A stretch of DNA of 64,000 bases, taken from assembly GCF_032598785.1 (NCBI RefSeq), contig NZ_CP102984.1, one strand, 5' to 3'. The notes under the pieces are model-generated. The model saw only the letters and a list, made by a program, of their open reading frames with translations, was not told where the DNA came from and made no database searches. Both the position numbers and the translations under genes were made by a program. Positions 43,640 through 52,396 of this stretch are shown here, in pieces (within the stretch, counting starts at the first letter, position 1; each line of letters opens with the position of its first letter). This DNA comes from Terrisporobacter petrolearius. GTDB taxonomy: Bacteria; Bacillota; Clostridia; Peptostreptococcales; Peptostreptococcaceae.

Positions 43640-44281
43640 TTAAAATCCTAAGACATCATTTATAAATATAACATACATTCTATTTTTTGTTCTTTGTCTT
43701 TTTATAATTGTATATTCACAGCATATTCTGTCATCGCTTTTGCAGTCCATACAATATCCTACTTTTGCACAAGGAGTAGCTGTATTTAGCCTTTTTGCAT
43801 TTGCAGGACCACTTATATTTTTATTACGATTTAGAGCTTCTTCTATGTTTTTTACTATTTTATTTACTCCAACTACAAGTACAACTTTATCTGGACCATA
43901 TAACATAGCAGCTACTCTATTACCATTTCCATCTACATTGAAAATTTCTCCTTCTTCAGTGATAGCATTTGTAGATGAAAAATATGTATCTGCATAAAAA
44001 GATTTTCTATAGATTTCTTTCATATCAGCAGGTGTAAGGTTTTCTTCATATCGATCTAAAAAATTATATCTTCCACTTCTAAGTAAATCTATTACTTTAG
44101 TTTCGAAAAGAGTCATAGAGCCCCCAACAGACACCATTTCACCTTCTTTAGCTATGTCTTTAATAATATTTATAACTTCTTCATTATTTTTAGCATAATA
44201 ACCTTTAATATTATTTTTTTGTAAATTATTTATAGTTTTTTCTATTTTTTTTTCATTTACCCATTGTACACACTCATTCAT
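43640..44281 (-). CDS. LUD-domain protein (LutC/DUF162 type)
   Basis: 213 aa matching the LUD family used in L-lactate oxidation and related anaerobic pathways. Motifs are MVSVGGSMTLFET, SFYADTYFSSTNAITEEGEI, DGNGNRVAAMLYGPDKVVLV and VGVNKIVKNIEEALNR. It also has cysteines in TPCAKVGYCMDCKSDDRICC, a Cys-rich end seen in clostridial members that may hold an iron-sulfur centre. No lutA/lutB partners are near. The ATG at 44281 lies about ten bases after GGGAG; the upstream extension is unlikely. Confidence 0.82.
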   Translation of the reverse strand: MNECVQWVNEKKIEKTINNLQKNNIKGYYAKNNEEVINIIKDIAKEGEMVSVGGSMTLFETKVIDLLRSGRYNFLDRYEENLTPADMKEIYRKSFYADTYFSSTNAITEEGEIFNVDGNGNRVAAMLYGPDKVVLVVGVNKIVKNIEEALNRNKNISGPANAKRLNTATPCAKVGYCMDCKSDDRICCEYTIIKRQRTKNRMYVIFINDVLGF

Positions 44282-44402
44282 ATTAAACAATCTCCCTATT
44301 CTTATTTTCATTATTATTTTAGCACAAATCATTATACTAATATAAGCCAATTTAAAAATACTTTATTGAAGACAACAAAGTATTTATTTAATAACTTATA
44401 TA

Positions 44403-44618
44403 CTACTTATATTTATTTTGCTTAAATATAAATCCTTTTTTTTGTGGAAATGAGTACCTTTTGCTATTTTCATTTTCATAGTCATCATTAACTGGCGCAT
44501 AGTCATCAAACATCATAATATCATCATTATTCCACTCATAATTACTAAAATTGTCTTCATAATCATTAGTCAAATAAGAGTGGTTTTTTTGATTAAAATT
44601 AATCATTTTATTATTCAT
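44403..44618 (-). CDS. Small Asn/Asp/Tyr-rich protein
   Basis: 71 aa without a recognised family. It begins MNNKMINFNQKNHSYLTNDY, is rich in Asn, Asp, Tyr and Met in the middle (NNDDIMMFDDYAPVNDDYEN), and has a basic tail (PQKKGFIFKQNKYK). It is probably disordered. GAGGTGATGAG before the ATG is a good ribosome site, which supports expression. It is a single gene. Confidence 0.5.
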   Translation of the reverse strand: MNNKMINFNQKNHSYLTNDYEDNFSNYEWNNDDIMMFDDYAPVNDDYENENSKRYSFPQKKGFIFKQNKYK

Positions 44619-44881
44619 CTCATCACCTCAAATTTATTATATTGTAATTATTTTCCCCAATACCCAGGTAAATTATTTAATAACAATTAATATATTCTTT
44701 TTTATACTTAAATAAGCATCTATCCTTAAATAAATGCTTATAGTAAATGACTACTTTACAATACTTTCTACGTATTTTGAATTTGCCGTAATAAAGTATC
44801 CTGATTTTAGTTTATACATATAACTATTTTCTACTTTTAACTTTAATCTACTTAAAATTAATAGGAAGTAAATAATAAAAA
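44619..44881. other. Intergenic stretch with a possible coding remnant
   Basis: On the minus strand about 44751-44854 reads KVENSYMYKLKSGYFITANS and on to KYVESIVK and a stop, with no start or ribosome site. It may be the end of a lost gene. Nothing else is visible. Confidence 0.25.
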
Positions 44882-44912
44882 AATTCCTTACTATATATTA
44901 GAAAGGAATTTA
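44882..44912 (-). terminator. Terminator after the binding lipoprotein gene
   Basis: Arms AAATTCCTT and AAGGAATTT with a 13-base loop, followed by TTTTTTTATT on the minus strand. Confidence 0.65.
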
Positions 44913-44920
44913 AAATCTAT

Positions 44921-45913
44921 TTATTTTTGTGTATAATATATATTTTCACCTGGCACTTTTCCACCTAAAACCTTAGGATTAAAAGAATATAAACTATTGT
45001 AATAATTAATATAGTCATCTTTACAATCATCTATAGCTATAAATTTTAGATTCGTTCTATCTATAGCTTTTTCTAGTAAAGTTGCTTTTACATTAACACC
45101 AAATTTTGCAGCAAACTCTCCTGCTTCTTTAGGGTTCTCATTTGTATACTTTATATTTTCATCTAGTGTTTTTATAAAATTTAATACAAACTCAGGATTT
45201 TCTTTTGCAAAAGATGATTTAACAATTAAAGTTGATTGTGGATATCCATTTTCATTTTTAAATACATCTTTCCAAGTATCATTTACACCACATATAACCT
45301 TTAAATCTGGATTTTTTGTAAGTAATCCACTAAGTGCTGGTTCTGGCACTATAGCTGTTGATAATTTATTTGCTGCTAATAATGATACTAAATCACTAGT
45401 TTCATTAGAATAATTAAATTTAATAGCTGATGAATCAACTTTTTGTTCTTTTAACAATGCTTGCACTGTTATATCTGGAGTCAATCCTTTACCTATGTTT
45501 CCTACTTCTTTCCCTTCTAATGATGAGTTTAATCCATTTACATCTTTATCACTACTTACTAGATAAAAAGATCCCATACCTACTGTTCCAGCAATTTGAT
45601 AATTTGATGTTTTGTTGTAAGCAATTGAAGCCATATTCGATGGTACTATGGCAATATCTAGAGCTTCCTTCATTACATCAGTTGATAAAGCATCAGAAGT
45701 TGCTTCAAGAGTATATTTAGATTTGTAGCCTTCTTTTACTTCAGGATTTTCTTGTGACAATTTTGCAATTGCTATAGCCGGTAGTCCATCTGGTGCTCCA
45801 ACATTTACTGTAACAGGTTCTTTGACCTCTTGTTCATTATTCTTAGAAGCACAACCTGCTGCAAGACTTAAAGTAATTAACGATGACATAAGTACTGCAA
45901 AAATTTTTTTCAT
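44921..45913 (-). CDS. Orphan ABC substrate-binding lipoprotein (NMT1/SsuA/ThiY-like)
   Basis: A 330-aa type-II periplasmic-binding fold. It has a signal MKKIFAVLMSSLITLSLAAG with lipobox LAAGC, then VNVGAPDGLPAIAIAKLSQE, LDIAIVPSNMASIAYNKTSN, GKEVGNIGKGLTPDITVQAL and AAGEFAAKFGV. This is the NMT1-like group that binds pyrimidine precursors, sulfonates or nitrate-like ligands. No permease or ATPase is next to it, so it must share one encoded elsewhere or act differently. GGGGG precedes the ATG, and the gene stands alone before the methylaspartate operon's terminator. Confidence 0.82.
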   Translation of the reverse strand: MKKIFAVLMSSLITLSLAAGCASKNNEQEVKEPVTVNVGAPDGLPAIAIAKLSQENPEVKEGYKSKYTLEATSDALSTDVMKEALDIAIVPSNMASIAYNKTSNYQIAGTVGMGSFYLVSSDKDVNGLNSSLEGKEVGNIGKGLTPDITVQALLKEQKVDSSAIKFNYSNETSDLVSLLAANKLSTAIVPEPALSGLLTKNPDLKVICGVNDTWKDVFKNENGYPQSTLIVKSSFAKENPEFVLNFIKTLDENIKYTNENPKEAGEFAAKFGVNVKATLLEKAIDRTNLKFIAIDDCKDDYINYYNSLYSFNPKVLGGKVPGENIYYTQK

Positions 45914-46106
45914 AAATTTACCCCCAATAATATTTATTCAGCTGATAAATATTGACATTTTAGATGCCTTTTCATAAGAAAATACTTAAGAAATTAGAGA
46001 TATTTAACACTAATCCCTTTCCCTTTAGACCATGTCTTTAGAGTCAGCTTATATGTAAATGTTAGCATATATGTATAAGATTATCAATTTCTATCTTATA
46101 GATAAA

Positions 46107-46151
46107 AAATAAAGACAATTACTTATAATATATAAATAATCGTCTTTATTT
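46107..46151 (-). terminator. Terminator at the end of the methylaspartate operon
   Basis: Arms AAATAAAGAC and GTCTTTATTT, directly beyond the DUF4387 stop. On the minus strand ATTTTTTATC follows. Confidence 0.7.
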
Positions 46152-46154
46152 TAA

Positions 46155-46463
46155 TTAAAATTCTATGCTTAGAAGTGGTGCATGTTGTTGAGCACCATAA
46201 ACATCAGTTTCACCTAGGTCACCTGATGCAATAGGTCTTTTTATTGTTATTTTTATTGCATTAGCTGGCTTAAATTCTATAATATTAATAATATCTTCTT
46301 TGTTTATTTTGTATAATTCACAAATTAACTTTTCGTTAATTATCTTACTACTGCATACATTTTCATAGTCCTGTAAAGTTTTAAACATTATATCCATAGT
46401 TAATTCATAGGGACCAGAATTTTTGCTACGAATAATATTTGTAATATCAACTAACTTTGTCAT
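46155..46463 (-). CDS. DUF4387 protein, partner of AtuA-like protein
   Basis: 102 aa. It begins MTKLVDITNIIRSKNSGPYE, and the NSGPYELTMDIMF patch and late ASGDLGETDVYGAQQHAPLL patch are the family's conserved blocks. DUF4387 genes regularly accompany DUF1446/AtuA genes, as a separate small subunit or a fused tail. Here it is the last gene of the glutamate mutase operon, 18 bases after AtuA. GGAGATGATG precedes the ATG. I infer that it forms a complex with the AtuA-like protein acting on an intermediate of this pathway. Confidence 0.85.
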   Translation of the reverse strand: MTKLVDITNIIRSKNSGPYELTMDIMFKTLQDYENVCSSKIINEKLICELYKINKEDIINIIEFKPANAIKITIKRPIASGDLGETDVYGAQQHAPLLSIEF

Positions 46464-46481
46464 TAATCATCATCTCCATTT

Positions 46482-47855
46482 TTATAATTCTTCATAGTCT
46501 ATAGTAAATAAATCACATCCATTATCAACTTCCATCAAATGATAAACACTGAAATTATATACTTTTCCCGCATGAAAATCACTTGGAGAGTATGGAAAAG
46601 CTAAATTTCCGGCTGTGGCTTTTCTGTTTTCGTATCCAAAATGAAGCATAGATGAACGAGCAAATGCACATATTGTATCTGCTTTTTTTTGATCATTAGC
46701 TACTGCTTCAATTACCACTCCTATTTCATGAGAATTTTCTGTAGAAGGATTCGGCTCAATATTCCCCATTACACCATTTTTACCGTATATAGAAATATTA
46801 AGATAGTACTCCCACTGCTTTGATTTAAAATTATCTTCAACTCTTTCTTTTACACCTTCAATTATTTCATCAATTTTTTCAATCATAATAGGATCTCTCG
46901 CTCCTGCAATAGACACAGTTCTGTAGCCTATTAATTTTGCCCCTTCTAATTTCACCGTATATTTTGGTGACTCAATAAATTTGCTACCTGATACTTTAAC
47001 AATATTTTCACTATCTTGAATAAATTTACACTCTGTTAGATTTAAATGACCTCCAGGACCAGGTAAAATATATGGATTTGTTTTTTCGTATAACGTATGA
47101 GCTGCCACAGAAACTGTAGTGCATTTCCTTATATGATTAAGTGGTTCTAGTCTAAAATAGTCTTCTCCTAAATATCCAAACATACAATCTGAACCGCTTC
47201 CTGGTGTGGCACATATAGCAGCACACTCTAAAATTTTGCCAAGATGAAGCGCAAGACCTTTATCATAACCTGCTTTAATAGCTGGAGCAGCAAAAACAGA
47301 TGGGTCATAAGTTCGGCCGGCTAATATTATATCAGCACCTTCATTTAATGCTTCTATAAAAGGTTCAACTCCCATTTGGCCTACTATTCTTGTAGTTTGT
47401 TCTATATCTACTTCACTTAGCTGAGGCACTGGTCCAAGTGGTGAAACCTTTCCATTTTTTAGCGCTTCCTTCACTTTGTCTTTGGAAATTTCTGAATGTA
47501 TTAGAGCTAGTTTAAAATTATAGTTGTTTTCTTTTGCTATTTCATATATTATTTCTTTGCACCAATTTAAATGAACTTCTCCTCCACTACCTCCTGCTGT
47601 TCCAATAATAACAGGAATTTGATTACTTAATCCACTTTTAATCATTATCTCCAAATCTCTTTTTACAGCATCTCTATCAGTAAATGATTCTCCTGCTCCA
47701 AGATAATAAGGACCTGGATCTGTTGAACCTGCATCTACTGCAATAACATGAGGCTTTCTTTTCATACCTTCTATAAATGATTCTTCTGGAAAACCATATC
47801 CAAGTATTGCTGTAGAAGATAATATTTTAAATTCTTCTTTCATCTTATTATCCAT
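46482..47855 (-). CDS. AtuA-like DUF1446 protein in the methylaspartate operon
   Basis: 457 aa. DUF1446 motifs include VIAVDAGSTDPGPYYLGAG near the start, PVIIGTAGGSGGEVHLNWC, ADIILAGRTYDPSVFAAPAI, CATPGSGSDCMFGYLGEDYF and a late NRKATAGNLAFPYSPSDF. AtuA is needed for acyclic terpene use in Pseudomonas, with unproven chemistry. Next to glutamate mutase and methylaspartase, a role on mesaconate, citramalate or a CoA ester is plausible. The ATG at 47855 directly abuts AAGGGG, so the ATG at 47843 (MKEEF) may be the real start. The previous gene ends four bases upstream of the ORF. Confidence 0.85.
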   Translation of the reverse strand: MDNKMKEEFKILSSTAILGYGFPEESFIEGMKRKPHVIAVDAGSTDPGPYYLGAGESFTDRDAVKRDLEIMIKSGLSNQIPVIIGTAGGSGGEVHLNWCKEIIYEIAKENNYNFKLALIHSEISKDKVKEALKNGKVSPLGPVPQLSEVDIEQTTRIVGQMGVEPFIEALNEGADIILAGRTYDPSVFAAPAIKAGYDKGLALHLGKILECAAICATPGSGSDCMFGYLGEDYFRLEPLNHIRKCTTVSVAAHTLYEKTNPYILPGPGGHLNLTECKFIQDSENIVKVSGSKFIESPKYTVKLEGAKLIGYRTVSIAGARDPIMIEKIDEIIEGVKERVEDNFKSKQWEYYLNISIYGKNGVMGNIEPNPSTENSHEIGVVIEAVANDQKKADTICAFARSSMLHFGYENRKATAGNLAFPYSPSDFHAGKVYNFSVYHLMEVDNGCDLFTIDYEEL

Positions 47856-47859
47856 CCCC

Positions 47860-49107
47860 TTAATTATTTATTACTTTATTTAAAGCTAAAATTCTTTGCA
47901 TTTCGTTATAAACAATCATGTAACCTTCGTCAACACCCATGCCTGGTTTTGCTAAAATTTGATCAGGTCCACTTGCCATAGCAATATGAGCACAAATTTT
48001 AGCCGAGTTATCTGTTTCGTTGCATGTTCCACCTTGATAAGCTCCTATATTTTTTTGCTTGCAATATAAAACAGCTTCAACTATATTATTTATTCCTCCT
48101 AAATCCGGAGTTTTAATCTGAATAATATGACCTGCTTTATTATCAGCAAAATATTTAATATCTTCCAGTGTATTGCACCATTCATCCGCTACAATCTCCA
48201 TATTAATATTTCTTTCATCTATTAATTTTCTAATTTCTCTTAATGCTAACATTTGCTTTTCTCTCTCTTCCACATCTACAGGACCTTCTATACGAAGTTT
48301 AAATGGTTTAGCTATATGACATAATTTTTCCATATAACTTACTATTTGTTCATAATTATCATTGCCAAATGCAACACCTAAAGTTCCGTATACATCTATA
48401 TGAATAACAGGATTATAAGAATTATCATCTCTTAAATTTATTATCCTATCTCTAAGCCAAGCAACATATTCTTCTAATTTTTCTCCATTATAACCTAATT
48501 TTTCGCTTACATTATTAATCAAAGCATGTGGAAGAACCTGTGCTCCTTTTATAATCATTTTATCAGCATTTTCATAGCGACTATCCCCACTTTGTGTGAA
48601 TATTGGAACGATTTCATCTAGAACTTTAGTATTATATTCTTTTGCAATAACTTGACACATTAACATATTATTGGCTTTTGCCACAGTATCAAGTAGTGCT
48701 TGTGTTACTCCATATCTAATAGCTGTATGAAGCTTTTTATTATCAACCCTTATATCTTCTATTAAATCACAAAGTTCTTTAAAACTTGTTATTTCTCTTC
48801 CTATTAATCTTGGTGCTACTTCTTTTTCTATAATTGGAATAAAATCCTTAGCTAAAAAGAGAGGGTCACGTCCTCCTGCACCACTGTATTGTACTGCTGC
48901 ACAATCACCAAGGGCGATTTGATCATCTTCCAAAATTATCATTACAGATATGGATTCTCCACTTTGTCTTACTCTAGTAAATCCTTTTGTGACAGGTTTT
49001 CCAATATAAGTTGAGCCGTCACTTATTGCTCCATTTTTTATTGCACGTTGATCATCAAAGTAAAAACCCGTACGACCTGCTGAGCAAACTACATTTTTTA
49101 TTTTCAT
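47860..49107 (-). CDS. mal: Methylaspartate ammonia-lyase
   Basis: Removes ammonia from (2S,3S)-3-methylaspartate to give mesaconate. The 415-aa enolase-superfamily enzyme shows GRTGFYFDDQRAIKNGA at the N-terminus. The barrel carries VIHIDVYGTLGVAF with a metal Asp, LRIEGPVDVEERE with a metal Glu, IVADEWCNTLEDI with a metal Asp and HIIQIKTPDLGGI with the catalytic Lys. GAYQGGTCNETDNSA follows. AAGGGGG precedes the ATG. It lies directly after glmE, as in C. tetanomorphum. Confidence 0.95.
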   Translation of the reverse strand: MKIKNVVCSAGRTGFYFDDQRAIKNGAISDGSTYIGKPVTKGFTRVRQSGESISVMIILEDDQIALGDCAAVQYSGAGGRDPLFLAKDFIPIIEKEVAPRLIGREITSFKELCDLIEDIRVDNKKLHTAIRYGVTQALLDTVAKANNMLMCQVIAKEYNTKVLDEIVPIFTQSGDSRYENADKMIIKGAQVLPHALINNVSEKLGYNGEKLEEYVAWLRDRIINLRDDNSYNPVIHIDVYGTLGVAFGNDNYEQIVSYMEKLCHIAKPFKLRIEGPVDVEEREKQMLALREIRKLIDERNINMEIVADEWCNTLEDIKYFADNKAGHIIQIKTPDLGGINNIVEAVLYCKQKNIGAYQGGTCNETDNSAKICAHIAMASGPDQILAKPGMGVDEGYMIVYNEMQRILALNKVINN

Positions 49108-49139
49108 TGAAATATCCCCCTTGTTTTACTTTTGTAAAA

Positions 49140-50597
49140 TTATTTATTTCTAGGACGACCAATAAGTGTTCCTTTACTTATGGCATAAACATCATCAATT
49201 ACCATTTGGAAAGATTTTTCTCTATTTTCAAACTTAGCACGTTCTTCTATTTTCTTATTATTAAATTCTAGTATTTCAGGTGTAAACGGTAACTTTCCTG
49301 CATTAAGAATTCTTATAGCTCCATGATTGTCTCTTGCTGGTAACAATTTTCCTAAAGTATGAATGGACGGTGCAAAAGGAATATCTAAAATACCACTCTT
49401 AAAAGCTCTAATCACACCCACAGCAATGTCATTTTCACCTATTTCAAAACATTTATCTATTATGCAACGTGTTTCTCTTTTTATAATTTCTTTTTCTATA
49501 TCAACCTCATTTGTTTTAAATTCTTGATCTTTTAACATTGCTAAAATTTGTTTTGTACAAAGTAATCCTTGTGCATTTGCTTCCATTGTTGGTACACCTA
49601 TGGCTTCGTGTGGTGTTTTTACAATAACTTTAGTTGCTTTAGAAAGAGATGCTAGGGTACTTCCTAAAGAAATTACACTAAATGCTTTTGCTTCATCTTG
49701 AGGAAAGCTTCCCATCCATTGATGAAGTACTGTTGTTACAATAACATCATCATGTCCTGATTTTATTAAATATTCATTAGTAAGTTCTTCCAACGCTCTA
49801 ATTGCTGCAATATCTTGAATAAAGTTTCCACATTGTCCATATCCTACAGAAATATTTTTTACACCTTGCTTTGCAGCTAATAAACTTTCTATAATTGCGA
49901 CTGAGTGAGATATACATGGAGGTACTAAAGTTCCAGTTAAAGGTCCGTAAGGTTCACGATTTATTGATATACCCTCTTCTTCATATAGACCTGTCAGCCT
50001 ATCAACATATTGCCAATCTCTAATAGTTTTTTCTAAAGATACGTTTTTTGCATAAGGTATATTATAAGAAATACCTCCACCTTCATAGCTAGTAAATCCT
50101 CCCGCATAAGTTATTTCACTTAGAAGTCTAGCATCTGGCGTTCCATGTCTTACTTGTACTGGTGTGTCTAGAGCATTTATAATCCTACGACAACTTTCTA
50201 CTCCATGATTAACAGCTGGAAATCCATTTAACATAGATTTATTATTTTTTATTGACTCAACAATTCCTTTTTGTGCATCTTCATAACAATTTTGTCTTGT
50301 ATAGCTATCTATGGTCGTAGGTAGTAAGTCTGCTTGACCTACATTTTGCAAATAAGTTAATAGCTTAATTTGGTCATCTACTAAAGCCACACCGGCTCTT
50401 GGTTGTATTAATGTTATTCCTTCTTCTTTTGCTTTTACAAGTTTAACCGAGAAAATCTTATTTTCGGGAAGAGATTTGTGAAATTCAAACGATTCTTCTA
50501 AGTTAACTTCTTTTCCTGTTGGCCATAAGGAAAGAACTTCTTCTCTAGTATGATTAAATTCCTCCTTAGAAATCTTTTTATTTCTAATTTCCACCAT
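49140..50597 (-). CDS. glmE: Methylaspartate (glutamate) mutase epsilon subunit
   Basis: Catalytic TIM-barrel subunit that, with GlmS and adenosylcobalamin, rearranges L-glutamate to 3-methylaspartate. At 485 aa it shows the typical PRAGVALVDDQIKLLTYLQN and TTIDSYTRQNCYEDAQKGI, the substrate-binding arginine stretch QVRHGTPDARLLSEITYAGG, EGGGISYNIPYAKN, and SVGYGQCGNFIQDIAAIRAL. Its ATG overlaps the end of glmL by 14 bases, and AAAAAGGAG lies inside glmL, so translation is coupled. Confidence 0.96.
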   Translation of the reverse strand: MVEIRNKKISKEEFNHTREEVLSLWPTGKEVNLEESFEFHKSLPENKIFSVKLVKAKEEGITLIQPRAGVALVDDQIKLLTYLQNVGQADLLPTTIDSYTRQNCYEDAQKGIVESIKNNKSMLNGFPAVNHGVESCRRIINALDTPVQVRHGTPDARLLSEITYAGGFTSYEGGGISYNIPYAKNVSLEKTIRDWQYVDRLTGLYEEEGISINREPYGPLTGTLVPPCISHSVAIIESLLAAKQGVKNISVGYGQCGNFIQDIAAIRALEELTNEYLIKSGHDDVIVTTVLHQWMGSFPQDEAKAFSVISLGSTLASLSKATKVIVKTPHEAIGVPTMEANAQGLLCTKQILAMLKDQEFKTNEVDIEKEIIKRETRCIIDKCFEIGENDIAVGVIRAFKSGILDIPFAPSIHTLGKLLPARDNHGAIRILNAGKLPFTPEILEFNNKKIEERAKFENREKSFQMVIDDVYAISKGTLIGRPRNK

Positions 50598-51966
50598 ATT
50601 TTAACTCCTTTTTCATAATTCGAATTGCAATCTTTGGATATGATTTTGATAGTAGACCCATTGCTTGTAAGATATATTTTTTATCTACTAAAATTTCAGC
50701 TTCTTTAGGTTTCATAGATTCCTGACTTTTTTCGTTAAAGCATACATATTCTAAAATATTTTCTAAACAAGGTAAGTTAATCAAAGCACCTCCAGTTAAA
50801 ATAATTTTTTTTACGTGGGTTAAATCTTTACCTTTTTGTAAATATGCTATTCCATTTGATGTGTATATTTTTTCTCTTTTACCACAATGTCTAGTTATTG
50901 CTATTTCAACAGCTTTTGCAGCAAGTGCAAAATCTAGGTCTTGGACACTTTTTTCATTTGGCAATGTTTGTGGATTAAGTTTAACATACTCAATTATCTC
51001 TCTTACTCTTTCTTCACTTAGATTAGATATTTGGGCAATTTCTTCAATTCCCACTTCATCAATAATTCCTTGAGCGCTATATCTCATTCCAATATCGCCT
51101 TCTACTGTTCTTTTTATAAAGGGTTCTTCAATTCCTTTATAAATAACATTTGACTCCTTTGGACTTCCATCTGAAGCAGAATATACATCAGTAGTTGCCC
51201 CACCTAAATCAATAGCAATGAGTTCTCCTATCCCTTTTTCATCTTCGTAACCGCTTGATAAAAGTTCAATACCACTCATTACAGCTGATGGCGTTGGCAT
51301 TATTATTTCTGATATTAATTCACTTGCTTTAGTAATACCTTTTGCATTTATAATTTTTTGTAAAAATATTTCTCTTATTTTATTTTGTGCCGGTACTATA
51401 TTTAATTCACCAAATACAGGCATTACATTTTCCACAATATATGCTTCTTTATTATTCAATATACTCATACACTTATGACTTACTTCTTTATTACCTGCTA
51501 TTATTATAGGGAAATCTATCTTACACTTTGATAACATTTTTGCATTATGCAATATGCATCTTTTGTCTCCTCCATTAGTGCCACCTGCAAGTAAAAATAT
51601 TTCTGGTTTATTTTTTTCTATTTCTGCTATATCTTCTTCATTCATTTCAAAAGAGTATACCTTTATAACCTTTGCTCCAGCACCTAAACAAGCTTCTTTT
51701 GCTGCAGTAGCCGTAACACCAGGAACTAAACCACTAGCTATCATTTTTAAGCCTCCTGCTGCTGAAGAACAGGCCAAGTACTGGCTATATTCTAACTTTC
51801 CTGTTCGTTTTTCTAAAGATTTTATGGCTTTATTGAGTCCTTCATTTATGTCTGTTCTTATAGTTGTAAAACTAGACTCAGTTCCAATAATAACTTCTCT
51901 TTCCACATCAACAGCAGTTATCTTTGTATAGGTACTACCAAAATCAATTAGTAGAACTACTTGCAT
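50584..51966 (-). CDS. glmL: GlmL (MutL), glutamate mutase-associated ATPase
   Basis: About 460 aa of the actin-like ASKHA ATPase fold. It has a phosphate-1 loop VLLIDFGSTYTKITAVD, LLAGGTNGGDKRCILHNA, a phosphate-2 loop LIAIDLGGATTDVYSASDGS and a late adenosine motif KKIILTGGALINLP. The family is thought to reactivate glutamate mutase by exchanging damaged cobalamin. I prefer the ATG at 51966; a GTG four codons upstream (51978) is possible. It overlaps the end of glmS by about 23 bases and glmE by 14, giving a tightly coupled trio. Confidence 0.93.
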   Translation of the reverse strand: MQVVLLIDFGSTYTKITAVDVEREVIIGTESSFTTIRTDINEGLNKAIKSLEKRTGKLEYSQYLACSSAAGGLKMIASGLVPGVTATAAKEACLGAGAKVIKVYSFEMNEEDIAEIEKNKPEIFLLAGGTNGGDKRCILHNAKMLSKCKIDFPIIIAGNKEVSHKCMSILNNKEAYIVENVMPVFGELNIVPAQNKIREIFLQKIINAKGITKASELISEIIMPTPSAVMSGIELLSSGYEDEKGIGELIAIDLGGATTDVYSASDGSPKESNVIYKGIEEPFIKRTVEGDIGMRYSAQGIIDEVGIEEIAQISNLSEERVREIIEYVKLNPQTLPNEKSVQDLDFALAAKAVEIAITRHCGKREKIYTSNGIAYLQKGKDLTHVKKIILTGGALINLPCLENILEYVCFNEKSQESMKPKEAEILVDKKYILQAMGLLSKSYPKIAIRIMKKELKYGGN

Positions 51967-52384
51967 TTTCTTCACCAATTTTCAAATCTTGCTTTAAACA
52001 AGCTATTGTAGTATCCGGGTCTGTTCCTGGTGGAAATACTCTATCAAAACCCATTTGTTTAAATCTTTTCTCAACTTCCTCAAAAGGTTGTTTGCCTACT
52101 ACTATGTTCCCCCCCACATATAAAAGTATATTTCTTAACCCCCATTCTTCACATCTTTCTCTTAAACCTCTGCAATCGATTTCCCCATGGCCATATAAAG
52201 AAGAAACTAAAATTGCATCTGCATTAGATTCTATAGCTGCTTCTACATATTCTTCTTGAGAAACCATTACTCCAAGGTTAATCACATTAAATCCTGCTTC
52301 CACAAAGCAATGATATAGAATTTTGTTACCTATTGCATGCACATCAGCTCCTATAACACCAATAACTAATGTTTTCTTCTCCAT
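51944..52384 (-). CDS. glmS: Methylaspartate (glutamate) mutase S subunit
   Basis: The 146-aa cobalamin-binding subunit. The base-off motif DxHxxG is D14-V-H16-A-I-G19, whose His replaces the dimethylbenzimidazole ligand. LVSSLYGHGEIDCRGLRERC, LLYVGGNIVVGKQPFEEVEK and a terminal VFPPGTDPDTTIA complete the Rossmann-like fold. AAAGGAGAG precedes the ATG. It joins two GlmE chains to form the active enzyme. The symbol is used here for the mutase subunit, not for glucosamine-6-phosphate synthase. Confidence 0.96.
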   Translation of the reverse strand: MEKKTLVIGVIGADVHAIGNKILYHCFVEAGFNVINLGVMVSQEEYVEAAIESNADAILVSSLYGHGEIDCRGLRERCEEWGLRNILLYVGGNIVVGKQPFEEVEKRFKQMGFDRVFPPGTDPDTTIACLKQDLKIGEENASSSTN

Positions 52385-52396
52385 ATCAACTCTCCT

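Noticed and set aside
45914..46106. Possible riboswitch before the NMT1-like gene
   Set aside because: A CATGGTCTAAAGGGAAAGGG stretch looked conserved-like, but I could not match any known class or draw a convincing fold.
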